In this document: positions 54,774 to 63,873 of the stretch, piece after piece | How positions within the stretch are numbered: the stretch's first letter is position 1 | How the letters are laid out: each line of letters starts with the position of its first letter | NCBI GenBank assembly: GCA_020638795.1 | Contig: JACKHW010000003.1 | Location: 434,001 to 498,000, forward strand | DNA from: Planctomycetota bacterium | GTDB taxonomy: Bacteria > Planctomycetota > UBA1135 > GCA-002748355 | Direction of reading: 5' to 3' | Length of the DNA stretch: 64,000 bases | Notes under the pieces: model-generated | Told to the model about the DNA's origin: nothing | The model's input: only the letters and a program-made list of their open reading frames with translations | Database searches by the model: none | Made by a program: the position numbers and the translations under genes

Positions 54774-57700
54774 CGATTCCCGATGACCCGACGCGAGTCG
54801 GTCCAGAACACGTCAGCAAGGCGGAGGAGATCCTCGGGAGCTGCTTCGACGAAGAGGATGTCGAAGCGGCAGTCGACGCAGCGTGTCGCGATCACCCGGA
54901 GCTCGCGGCGACACTCCGCAGCGTATTCACGCGCATGCGAAGTTATGGACTCCTGGCGCCGGGGGACGTTCGAGGCGTCGATCCGACGATCGAGGGCAAG
55001 CACCCCACCATCCACGGATTCACGATCCTCGAACGGCTCGGACAAGGCGGCATGGGAGTCGTCTATCGCGCATGGCAGGAAAGCCCCGGCCGCGAAGTCG
55101 CCGTCAAAGTCGTCCGACCCGAACTCCTCCACTTCGAAGGCAAGCGCGACCGCTTCGCGCGCGAGATCGAAGCCGTCGCACGCCTCTCACATCCGAGTAT
55201 CGTTCCCGTGCTCGAGGTCGGGGAGTCCGTGGGCACGCCGTGGTTCTCGATGGAATACGTCCACGGAGCCTCGTTGGATCGCGTTCTTCTAGAACTTCGC
55301 GCGAAGGACAACGGTGCAGCATCGCCGGCCTCGAAGCGCAAGGGTTCGGACCTCATGGACGCGCTCGCGCGGTGTCTCGACGTCGAAGCCGGCGCTGAGT
55401 CTGCGTCGAACCTCCAGGAGACGATGTCCCGCGCGACGATGTTTCGAGGCACGTGGATCGACGCATGTCTCGCGATCGTCGCGTCGATCGCGAGTGCGCT
55501 CGAGCATGCACATCTGCGCGGCGTGCTTCACCGCGACGTCAAGCCGTCGAACATCATGCTCACGCCCGATGGGCGCGCGATGCTCTTCGACTTCGGACTC
55601 GCACGACTCGACGACGAGCGTGCACTGACTCGCACGACGACCGAACTCGGCTCCCTGCCCTACCTCCCACCCGAAGCACTACGCGGGAGTTCGGTCCCAC
55701 ACGAACGCTTGGACGTCTACGGACTCGGCATGACCTTGTACGAACTCCTGTGCGGCAGGAACCCGTATTTGGATGCGAGCGCCGAGCGGACGCGGCAGCG
55801 AGTCCTCGAAGGGATCGCCAAGAGACCGCGGCGCGTCGATTCGGCGATCCCGTGGGATGTCGAAACCGTCTGCATGAAGGCCGTCGCACCCGAAGCCGAG
55901 CATCGGTACGCGAGCTGCGCGGAGTTCCTCGCGGACATCGATCGCTTGCGGGACAAGCTCCCGATCAACGCACGCAACCCCGGACTCTTGCTGCGCACGC
56001 GTCGCTGGCAACAGCGTCACCCCCGTCTGACGGTCGCCGCGCTCACGACGCTCTTGCTCACGACGGTCTCCGCGATCGCCCTTCTCGTGCGTGAACAACA
56101 CGCGAGACGCGAGGCGGATGCGTATCTCTCGACATCGGAGCGCTTGCGAAAACGCGCAGAGCGCGCTTCGTACAACACGCAGATCGCCCTCGCGCACGCG
56201 TCGCTCCTCAGTGGCAACGACAAGATCGCACGCCGCGTTCTCGATCACTGCGATCCGGCCCTCAGGAACTGGGTCTGGCACTACCACGATCTGATGGTCG
56301 ACGCATTCGAGAAGAAGTGGCACATCCACGACTCGAAGTCGCTGCTCGTCGCTTCACCGAACGGAGAGACACTCGCGAGTCTGTCCTTCCACGGCGGCTT
56401 TGCCCTCGTCGACGCCGCACGATCCACGATTCTCGCGCAGCGCAAGATGGACGCCACGGATTCGGACGGCCCTGCGTTCTCCCCGGACGGGGCCGTCATT
56501 GCCGTGGCAGAGACGGACGCATTCACGCTCCTCTCGACCTCGGACGGCAGCACGAAGAAGCGCATCGCCGTCGACGTACGTCAGCATGGACCGTCTTTCA
56601 TCGATGGCCGGACCCTCATCAGCATCGGCTCGGATGGACGGATTCGGACAACGGACATCGAATCCGGACGTGGGACCGTCATCCTCGAGTTCGACGAGAA
56701 GATTCGCGAGGTCGGCAACTTGTCGTTCGATCCGTTCGGACGCGACATCGGCGTCGTGTCGATCGGCGGCAAGCGCGTCGTGTTCTTCCGATCGGATGGA
56801 ACCAAACTCCGAGAAGTGCAGACGGAACGCCGCGACATCATCGCGATGTCCTTCATGCGCACGAAACGACAGGTCTGCATCGCGAGCAGCGACTACCAGC
56901 TCAGCGGCCAGATGGTCGAGACCTTCGACCTCGACACCGGCGAGCGCACCGCGAAGATTCCGATAGCGACCTATCCCAATAGCATCGCCTTGGCGCCGGA
57001 CGACTCCACCATCGCGGTCGCTTCGTCGACTCTGCGGGTGTTCTCCTATCCGGACGACATCCAGGGAACGAGACTGATGGGTCATCGAGGAGCCGTCTGT
57101 GGTTGTGCCTTCGATGCCTTCGGTCACATCTGGTCGACGGACGATGCGGGAGAACTCTGCCGTTGGAACACGAACGAATCGCCGTCGGCAGCGACGATCC
57201 ATGGGCACACGTCCTCGATCCTCTGTCTGCGCGTCGACCCGTCGAGTCACTGGATCGTGTCCGGTGCACGCAACGGCGAAGTGCAGCTCTCGAGATCCGA
57301 CACGAGTCAGCCCGTGGCGAAGAAGGCGCTTCACGAAGGTCGAGTGCTCGGTGCCGAGTTCATCCACACGCCCGATGTCCGGGTCATGACGGTTGGCCAG
57401 GACGGACGAGCCCGCGTACTCTCGTTTCCCGAACTCGACCCGATCTCTGAATCGCGTTTCGACGAAGCCCCGGTAGCCGCCGCGCCATGGCTGGCAGGAC
57501 TGGCCGTACTCTTCGAGAACCGGCTCGTACACGTCGACGCGACGGGCGAACAGCGCGTCCTCGCCGACGGCCTTTCAGCTGCAACCACCGTGGCGACGCG
57601 CGGCAATGCAATCGCGATCGGCACGAAGTCGGGCGAACTCCGACTCCAGCGTGACCGAGTCTCGCGATCGCTGGAACTCCACTCTGCGGTCGTGGCACTC

Positions 57701-58033
57701 GATTTCGATAGCGAGGCGTCGAAACTCGCGGTCGTGACCGACGACTACCTCGTGCGCCTCGTCGACACGCAGAACATGTCGATCCTGCACGCGTGGGACG
57801 AACATGTCACGCATCCGTCCGTCGTGCGATTCGCACCGGGCGACGATCTCGTGTTCAGTGGCGCGTGGGGTTCGAGCATCCGCTTCTGGGATCCCGAGTC
57901 GGACCACGGCCTCGGCTTCACGACGATTCCCGGAATGGTCCTCGCGTTGGATCCGAGTCCGGATGGCCGCTTCCTCGCGGCGGCAGGTATCCAGGGCAAG
58001 ATCCTGGTTCTTTGGGCAACACGACAACGATGA
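54770..58033 (+). CDS. Ser/Thr protein kinase with extracytoplasmic WD40-like propeller (paralogue 2)
   Basis: A 1087-residue paralogue of its neighbours. N-terminal module at ~17-63 (EEDVEAAVDAAC, RMRSYGLL). Kinase: LGQGGMGVVY, Lys113 in VAVKVV, HRDVKPSN (Asp256), DFGLA, PPEALRG, RLDVYGLG. The hinge/helix-E insert is ~65 residues and low-complexity (KDNGAASPASKRKGSD). The transmembrane helix is at ~420-443. The C-terminal propeller includes GHRGAVCGCAFDAFGHIWS and GHTSSILCLRVDPSSHWIVSG, which are recognisable WD40 units. The start overlaps the previous stop and the stop overlaps the next start, both as ATGA. All catalytic residues are present, so it should be active. Confidence 0.9.
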   Translation: MTIPDDPTRVGPEHVSKAEEILGSCFDEEDVEAAVDAACRDHPELAATLRSVFTRMRSYGLLAPGDVRGVDPTIEGKHPTIHGFTILERLGQGGMGVVYRAWQESPGREVAVKVVRPELLHFEGKRDRFAREIEAVARLSHPSIVPVLEVGESVGTPWFSMEYVHGASLDRVLLELRAKDNGAASPASKRKGSDLMDALARCLDVEAGAESASNLQETMSRATMFRGTWIDACLAIVASIASALEHAHLRGVLHRDVKPSNIMLTPDGRAMLFDFGLARLDDERALTRTTTELGSLPYLPPEALRGSSVPHERLDVYGLGMTLYELLCGRNPYLDASAERTRQRVLEGIAKRPRRVDSAIPWDVETVCMKAVAPEAEHRYASCAEFLADIDRLRDKLPINARNPGLLLRTRRWQQRHPRLTVAALTTLLLTTVSAIALLVREQHARREADAYLSTSERLRKRAERASYNTQIALAHASLLSGNDKIARRVLDHCDPALRNWVWHYHDLMVDAFEKKWHIHDSKSLLVASPNGETLASLSFHGGFALVDAARSTILAQRKMDATDSDGPAFSPDGAVIAVAETDAFTLLSTSDGSTKKRIAVDVRQHGPSFIDGRTLISIGSDGRIRTTDIESGRGTVILEFDEKIREVGNLSFDPFGRDIGVVSIGGKRVVFFRSDGTKLREVQTERRDIIAMSFMRTKRQVCIASSDYQLSGQMVETFDLDTGERTAKIPIATYPNSIALAPDDSTIAVASSTLRVFSYPDDIQGTRLMGHRGAVCGCAFDAFGHIWSTDDAGELCRWNTNESPSAATIHGHTSSILCLRVDPSSHWIVSGARNGEVQLSRSDTSQPVAKKALHEGRVLGAEFIHTPDVRVMTVGQDGRARVLSFPELDPISESRFDEAPVAAAPWLAGLAVLFENRLVHVDATGEQRVLADGLSAATTVATRGNAIAIGTKSGELRLQRDRVSRSLELHSAVVALDFDSEASKLAVVTDDYLVRLVDTQNMSILHAWDEHVTHPSVVRFAPGDDLVFSGAWGSSIRFWDPESDHGLGFTTIPGMVLALDPSPDGRFLAAAGIQGKILVLWATRQR

Positions 58034-61000
58034 CGAATCAGGACGACAGCGCGAAGATCGGCGGCGACCTGGAGCACTCGCGGGTCGCCGAAGAACTCCT
58101 CTCGATCTGTTTCGAAGCCACGGACGTCGACGCTGCCGTCGCCCAGACCTGCGAGGAGAATCCCGCGCTCGCCGAGAAGCTTCGCACGGTGTACCTCCGA
58201 ATGCGGCGCTACGGGCTCACCCCCGATTCGAGCATCGAAGGAGGGCCGAGCCTGCTGCCTGTCGATTCGATGCAGCCACACATCGGCCCTTACTCGATCC
58301 GCGAGCGGATCGGCGAAGGCGGCATGGGTGTCGTCTACCGCGCATGGCACGACAAACTCGAACGCGACGTCGCGATCAAGGTCGTCCGACCGGAGTTCTT
58401 GCACTTCGCGGGCAAGCGAGCTCGGTTCGAGCGGGAAGCATTGGCGATCGCACGACTTTCGCATCCGAACATCGTTCCGATCCTCGAAGTCGGTGACAGC
58501 GATGGCTTGCCGTGGTTCGCCATGGAGTACGTGCGCGGAGCATCCCTTGCGGAGGTTCAGAAATGCATGCGCGAGACTCCCGCTCGCTCGCGAGACGGCG
58601 GCGCACTCAAAGCAATCGTGACTGCAGGGACTCTCGGGGACACGAGGGTGTCTACCGACACCTACACGCACGGTTCCTTGTTCCAGAAATCCTGGGTCGA
58701 CATCTGCATCGACATCATCGCGCAGATCGCGAGTGCACTCGAACACGCTCACGAACGCGGCGTGCTCCACCGGGACCTCAAGCCGTCGAACATCATGATC
58801 ACGGCCGATGGTCGCGCGATGCTCCTCGACTTCGGTCTGGCGCGGACCGAAGAAGAAGACCAGAAGCTCACGAAGTCGACATCGGAGATCGGTTCGTTGC
58901 CGTACATGGCGCCCGAACTCTTGCGAGGCGACGCGATCCCCAATCCACGGCTCGACGTCTACGGCTTGGGCGTCTCGTTCTACGAGATCTTGACCGGTCA
59001 GAATCCGTACCTCGCATCGACCGCCGAGAAGACGCGTGCGAGCGTGCTCGAAGGGAACCCGGCCGCGCCACGTCACCTCAACCCTCAGATCCCGTGGGAC
59101 GTCGAGACCGTGTGCTTGACGGCCATGGCACCCGAGAGCGAACGCAGATACGCGGGTGCGACGGCTTTCCGCGAAGACCTCGTTCGACTTCAGCGTCGCC
59201 AACCGATCCAGGCCAAGCGACCTTCGATGTTGTTGCGGATGCGTCGCTGGCAACAACGGCATCCGGTCTTTGCAGCCGGTTTCGCGACGGCCCTCGTCGT
59301 GTTGACAATCAGTGCATTCGTACTCTTGTTCCGCGAGCGCACGGCGCGTGACGAAGCGCAACGGCTCGAGCGCTATGCGACTCAACAGAAAGAGCTCGTC
59401 GAACGGATGCTCGACGGCACGCGTCTCGCGTTCGCGCGTTCGCTACTCGCGGTGACGAATCCGCGCGACGCGCGGCGCGCTCTCGATCGGATCGCGGACG
59501 ACAAGCGTGGTTGGACGTGGCGCCATCTGACCCTCATGGCCGACATGGCGGAGCGAACGGTCCAGCTCTTCCCGGACCAGACGATCTTCCAGTCGGATGC
59601 CGGACCGAGCACGCTCGTCGCAACAAGCGAAACCGGAGTCACGGTCATCGTCGATCTCGATACCGGAACCACTCGCGAATTGGATCTCGGCCACGTGCGC
59701 GAACCCTCGCTATCGCTCGACGAAGCGCACTTCGCGGTCAGCGGCCCAGGCGAGTTCATCTCCATCGTCGAAACACGTACCGGTGCGATCGAGCGCAGCT
59801 TCGACGCCGGAGGCGCCGAGCGAACGCCGATGTTCGGGCCAGACAACGAAACGCTGCTCAGCGCTTCGAGCACCGGCGACTTCAGTGTCTGGCATCTCCC
59901 GAAGGGCAGCAAGAGTGCAGTCCTGATGACGCGCTTCCACGCGCACGAGCCGCACCCCAAGAACGACCGCATCGTCGCGACGTTCGTGAACCGGGAGCGG
60001 ACGGAGTTCGCTTCGCACGACCGACTCCGCACGATCAAACGCTGGAAGATGGACGGCACCCTGCTGTCGACGATCGAAACACCCGACTTGCCGATGATCC
60101 AGGCCGTCGGATCTTCGGCAGACGGCTCGCTACTGATTGTCGCCTACCATTCGTTCTTCACTTCGCGGTCCAGGCGCATCGTCGGCTGGGCCGCCGATGG
60201 AACGCAATCTTGGACGTTCAAGCCCGTCAATCGTGGAGGCGCCATTGCGGTCCACCCGAATGGTGACCAGTTCGCGTTCGGCAACATGGCGATCATGATC
60301 GCGACAACGGACGAGCGCGACATCGTCAATCGGCTGGTCGGCAACTACGCGTCGATGATCGGCTTGTTTTGGGTCACGAACGATCGACTCGTCAGCGCTT
60401 CACGCGACGGCACGTGCCGCGTGTGGAACACACGAAGTCCCAATCACATGTCGTCGTTCTTCGCGCACGACAGCAGCGTCACCGCACTCGCTGCACTGAG
60501 CGACGGTCAACAAGTCGTTTCTGGTGCACGCAACGGATCGATCGCGCTCTCCGTTCCGGCGCGAAGCGAGGTCCTTCGTCGTCTCGATGTCGTCGACTCT
60601 CGCGTCCAAGCCATCCTCGAAGTGGGGTCATCCGAAGTTGCCGCGGCGTACGAAGACGGATCGGTGCGGATCGTCGGCATCGAAGCACCGATGCACGTGA
60701 CTCGGACGATCGATGTCGCAGATACGATCCTCGGCATGGCGTCAGCGAGCCCTGGGAAGCTGCTGACTATCGATGGCAGCTCGAACGTCTTCGTCGTTGA
60801 CATCGATCGCAGCTCTTGCGACGTGATCCCGGTCGAGGCAGCGGATTCGACGTCCTGGTCCGCAGTCGCCGTCGAAGGCGACAGTCTCGTTCTCGGTAGC
60901 AGCAGCGGTCGCGTTGTCGGTGCACGCATCGACGATGTCGCGAAAGGTGGACCGATTCGGCCGACAATTGACATCCAGGTCGGAGGCAATGTGTTGCATG

Positions 61001-61338
61001 CCGTCATCGCGCAGAACGGGACACGCGCGATCGTCGCCCTCGAAGAAGGCCCGATCGTTCTCCTCGACCTCGAGCACGGTACGCTCCTTCGACGCTACGA
61101 CGGCCACGGCGCTCGACCGAGCGGACTCGCGGCGTCGCAGGACGGAACGGAGTTCTTCTCGTGTTCGTGGAATCAGACCGTCATGTCGTGGCATCCCGAT
61201 CTCGAAGACTCGCTCTTCTTCACGTCCGCGGGCCGCACGATGCACCTCTGTCTCGCGCTCGGTATTCGCGAGGATTTCCTCGCCATCGGCGGACTCGACG
61301 GGCGCGTTCACGTGCTTTGGGCGAACAAGCGACAATAG
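58030..61338 (+). CDS. Ser/Thr protein kinase with extracytoplasmic WD40-like propeller (paralogue 3)
   Basis: An 1102-residue paralogue, last of the triad. N-terminal module at ~20-63 (ATDVDAAVAQTC, RMRRYGLT). Kinase: IGEGGMGVVY, Lys117 in VAIKVV, HRDLKPSN (Asp249), DFGLA, MAPELLRG, RLDVYGLG. The insert before helix E differs in sequence from the other two (RDGGALKAIVTAGTLGDTR). The transmembrane helix is at ~413-436, followed by a propeller with SGARNGSIALSV, VAAAYEDGSVRIVG and GGLDGRVHVLWANK. The 24-bp gap to the next gene suggests the transcript continues into DUF1080. Sequence divergence is highest in the propeller, consistent with different ligands. Confidence 0.9.
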   Translation: MTNQDDSAKIGGDLEHSRVAEELLSICFEATDVDAAVAQTCEENPALAEKLRTVYLRMRRYGLTPDSSIEGGPSLLPVDSMQPHIGPYSIRERIGEGGMGVVYRAWHDKLERDVAIKVVRPEFLHFAGKRARFEREALAIARLSHPNIVPILEVGDSDGLPWFAMEYVRGASLAEVQKCMRETPARSRDGGALKAIVTAGTLGDTRVSTDTYTHGSLFQKSWVDICIDIIAQIASALEHAHERGVLHRDLKPSNIMITADGRAMLLDFGLARTEEEDQKLTKSTSEIGSLPYMAPELLRGDAIPNPRLDVYGLGVSFYEILTGQNPYLASTAEKTRASVLEGNPAAPRHLNPQIPWDVETVCLTAMAPESERRYAGATAFREDLVRLQRRQPIQAKRPSMLLRMRRWQQRHPVFAAGFATALVVLTISAFVLLFRERTARDEAQRLERYATQQKELVERMLDGTRLAFARSLLAVTNPRDARRALDRIADDKRGWTWRHLTLMADMAERTVQLFPDQTIFQSDAGPSTLVATSETGVTVIVDLDTGTTRELDLGHVREPSLSLDEAHFAVSGPGEFISIVETRTGAIERSFDAGGAERTPMFGPDNETLLSASSTGDFSVWHLPKGSKSAVLMTRFHAHEPHPKNDRIVATFVNRERTEFASHDRLRTIKRWKMDGTLLSTIETPDLPMIQAVGSSADGSLLIVAYHSFFTSRSRRIVGWAADGTQSWTFKPVNRGGAIAVHPNGDQFAFGNMAIMIATTDERDIVNRLVGNYASMIGLFWVTNDRLVSASRDGTCRVWNTRSPNHMSSFFAHDSSVTALAALSDGQQVVSGARNGSIALSVPARSEVLRRLDVVDSRVQAILEVGSSEVAAAYEDGSVRIVGIEAPMHVTRTIDVADTILGMASASPGKLLTIDGSSNVFVVDIDRSSCDVIPVEAADSTSWSAVAVEGDSLVLGSSSGRVVGARIDDVAKGGPIRPTIDIQVGGNVLHAVIAQNGTRAIVALEEGPIVLLDLEHGTLLRRYDGHGARPSGLAASQDGTEFFSCSWNQTVMSWHPDLEDSLFFTSAGRTMHLCLALGIREDFLAIGGLDGRVHVLWANKRQ

Positions 61339-61362
61339 CGGCGCTGCTGCTACACTCCCGCC

Positions 61363-62637
61363 ATGAACACGATCCGCCTCTGCGCCCTGGTCGCATTGCT
61401 CCCGACCGCGAACCTCGATGAAGTCACGATTCACGACAGCAGTGCGGGTTGGCACACACTGTTCGATGGCTCGACCACCGATTCGTGGCGCGGCTACAAG
61501 CAGGAATCGTTTCCAGACAAGGGCTGGGTGATCGAGGACGGAACCCTCGTCCACCGTGAAGGCGGTGGCGGCGGTGACATCATCACCAAACGCGCATACC
61601 GGAACTTCGAACTCGAACTCGAGTGGAAGGTCGCCAAGGGCGCCAACAGCGGCATCATCTACAAGGTCGCTGAGACCGAACCCGCCTCCTACCAAACAGG
61701 GCTCGAGTATCAGATCCTCGACGATGAGGCGCACGACGGTGCTTCGACGCAATCCATCGGCTCAGGTGGGCTCTACGCGCTCTACACGCCACACGACAAG
61801 CAGCTCTTCGGGGTAGGCTCGTGGAATCGCGCGAAGATCGTCGTCGATGGCAACCATGTCGAACATTGGCTCAACGGCGCCAGGATCCTCGAGGCCGAGC
61901 TCGATTCGGACGACTGGAAGGAGCGCGTCCAAAAGAGCAAGTTCGCGGCATGGAAGCGTTTCGGAACCGTCGCTCGCGGTCACATCGCGTTGCAAGATCA
62001 CGGCAACGAAGTGGCGTTCCGCAACATCCGCATCCGCGAACTCGCTCCGACGTCGTCACGACAGGGAGAAGCACGCGTACTCTTCGACGGTCGTTCGCTC
62101 AACGCGTGGACGTGCTTCCTCAATGACGACGGCAAGCTCGAAGACGTGTGGTCCATCGAGGACGGCATCCTCGTCTGCAAGGGACGCCCGACCGGCTACC
62201 TCATGACGAAGGACCAGTTCGACAACTTCATCCTCGAGGTCGAGTGGCGTTGGCCCGAAGGGAAGAACCCTGGCAACAGCGGCGTGCTCGTACGCAAGAC
62301 CGGGGAGGACAAGACTTGGCCCCGATCGATCGAAGCCCAACTCCAGAGCGGGCAAGCCGGAGACTTCTGGAACATCGGCGAGTTCGGCATGCAGACCGTC
62401 GACGGACGACGCAAGGGGCGCAACACCAAGAAGACTCACGGCAACGAGAAAGAGATCGGTGGTTGGAATCGCTACCGAATCACCTGCGACGGCCCGTGGG
62501 TTCGTCTCGAAGTCAACGGGCAGGTGCTCAACGAGGCTTGGGGCTGTGAGTCGCATCTCGGCAACGTCTGCCTGCAGTCCGAGGGGGCGGAGATCCACTT
62601 CCGTAGCGTGCGCCTGATTCCACTCGACGACGCATGA
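61363..62637 (+). CDS. Secreted protein with two DUF1080 (3-keto-disaccharide hydrolase-like) domains
   Basis: A 424-residue exported protein (short signal MNTIRLCALVALLPTA). Domain 1 at ~28-228: WHTLFDGSTTDSWRGYKQ, WVIEDGTLVHRE, FELELEWKVAKGANSGIIYK, EYQILDDEAHDG and WNRAKIVVDGNHVEHWLNG. Domain 2 at ~238-420: ARVLFDGRSLNAWTC, WSIEDGILVCKGRPTGYLMT, FILEVEWRWPEG, GNSGVLVR and WNRYRITCDG. Both keep the family's core aromatic and acidic residues, so both may bind sugar. Only 24 bp separate it from the kinase genes, and its stop overlaps the next start (ATGA), so it likely belongs to the kinase transcript. Confidence 0.88.
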   Translation: MNTIRLCALVALLPTANLDEVTIHDSSAGWHTLFDGSTTDSWRGYKQESFPDKGWVIEDGTLVHREGGGGGDIITKRAYRNFELELEWKVAKGANSGIIYKVAETEPASYQTGLEYQILDDEAHDGASTQSIGSGGLYALYTPHDKQLFGVGSWNRAKIVVDGNHVEHWLNGARILEAELDSDDWKERVQKSKFAAWKRFGTVARGHIALQDHGNEVAFRNIRIRELAPTSSRQGEARVLFDGRSLNAWTCFLNDDGKLEDVWSIEDGILVCKGRPTGYLMTKDQFDNFILEVEWRWPEGKNPGNSGVLVRKTGEDKTWPRSIEAQLQSGQAGDFWNIGEFGMQTVDGRRKGRNTKKTHGNEKEIGGWNRYRITCDGPWVRLEVNGQVLNEAWGCESHLGNVCLQSEGAEIHFRSVRLIPLDDA

Positions 62638-63779
62638 GTTCGACCATTACGAATGCGGCGTTCCTGCTCGTGACGTGGATTGCGACCGCGACGGTTGACG
62701 AACCCGCCACACCACGAGCATCTCAAGAACGCAAATCGACGATCGACCGATATCGGGCCCTGCCCGCTGTAGAGCGATCGGCGATCTCGCGCGGGCTATG
62801 TCGAAGGTTGCAGCGTGATTCGGATCCTGACGTGCAACGCATACTCGACTACGAGCTGCGCTTCGCCGAACTCGAACTCGCGAGCCCTCCGGTCCCGCAC
62901 GACGCAGCGATGTGGGCGAAGGGCGTCGCGCCAGCGAGACGCATCGTCCGCCCCGCGGACTCCGGCTGGAAAGAGGCACGCGAACGGTTCCCCGAAGCCG
63001 TCGCACTGAAAGACCTGGAGCGCAACGTCGACTACTCCTGGGGACGAGGGACCCTCGTCCGAACGGCCAAGGAGCGCATCGACGACGATGCGATTTTCGT
63101 GAACATCGCTCGGGGCTACGCACCCGGTAGCCCCGACGCATTCGTGTCCATCCTGCAGATCCTCGACACAGATCCGCGTGCCAAGGGTGAGAGCGGCGAA
63201 AGCGAAACCGAAGTCGTCGATCGAGCGCTCGAGAAGCGACGGCACGTCGCACGCTGGGCGGAGCACCTCTACGCCGATCTCGATGCGCGCGCATTTGCGG
63301 ACATCACTCTATGGGACGCGTGGCACGCCAACGATCATCTCGACGTACCCGATGTCGACGCGATTCCGTTCGCTGCGCACGTGTACGGCGAGACGTGGAA
63401 ATCCCCCATCCCGGCGAACAGCGCTCGCACGGCACTCTACGAGCGCATCCGCAAGGAGATGAAAGCGTATCGCCAGGCGCGAGAACTCCGCGAAGTCGCT
63501 GCCGCGACCTGGCTCACGGCATCACCGCACGTCGAGGGAGACCTCAGCCGACTCGTCGTTCGTATGCACCAGCTCTGGGCCTCATGCGAGGACGATCCGA
63601 AACGGATGGCTGAGCGCCTCGCCGACGTCACCGATCGTGATGCCTTGCTCGCCGAACTCGACCGCGCGGCCGGGCGCGACGCGAAAGTCTACGAACAGCG
63701 CGAAGAGCGCCGCCGCCGCATGGCGCGACTCAGTTCGAAGCTTCGCCTGATGGCCAAGGATGCACTCGATGGGCGTTGA
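62634..63779 (+). CDS. Protein of unknown function coupled to DUF1080
   Basis: A 381-residue protein, mostly helical, rich in Arg, Glu and Ala. A weak hydrophobic N-terminus (AAFLLVTWIATATV) could be a signal peptide. I recognise no family. Segments such as RYRALPAVERSAISRGLCRRL and SDPDVQRILDYELRFAEL suggest helical pairs. A Trp-rich stretch (ITLWDAWHANDHLDVPDVD) may form a binding pocket. The C-terminus is charged and coiled-coil-like (EQREERRRRMARLSSKLR). The ATGA overlap with DUF1080 implies co-production. It is not similar to the kinases. It may be the physiological partner of DUF1080 or a regulator. Confidence 0.7.
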   Translation: MSSTITNAAFLLVTWIATATVDEPATPRASQERKSTIDRYRALPAVERSAISRGLCRRLQRDSDPDVQRILDYELRFAELELASPPVPHDAAMWAKGVAPARRIVRPADSGWKEARERFPEAVALKDLERNVDYSWGRGTLVRTAKERIDDDAIFVNIARGYAPGSPDAFVSILQILDTDPRAKGESGESETEVVDRALEKRRHVARWAEHLYADLDARAFADITLWDAWHANDHLDVPDVDAIPFAAHVYGETWKSPIPANSARTALYERIRKEMKAYRQARELREVAAATWLTASPHVEGDLSRLVVRMHQLWASCEDDPKRMAERLADVTDRDALLAELDRAAGRDAKVYEQREERRRRMARLSSKLRLMAKDALDGR

Positions 63780-63873
63780 TTCCGCGCTGCGATCGAACGA
63801 TCGCACCCGTGCCTTCGAGTCGTACGTTTGAGCACTGCGGCACGGTTCCACTTCGACTATCCTCGACGATCCC

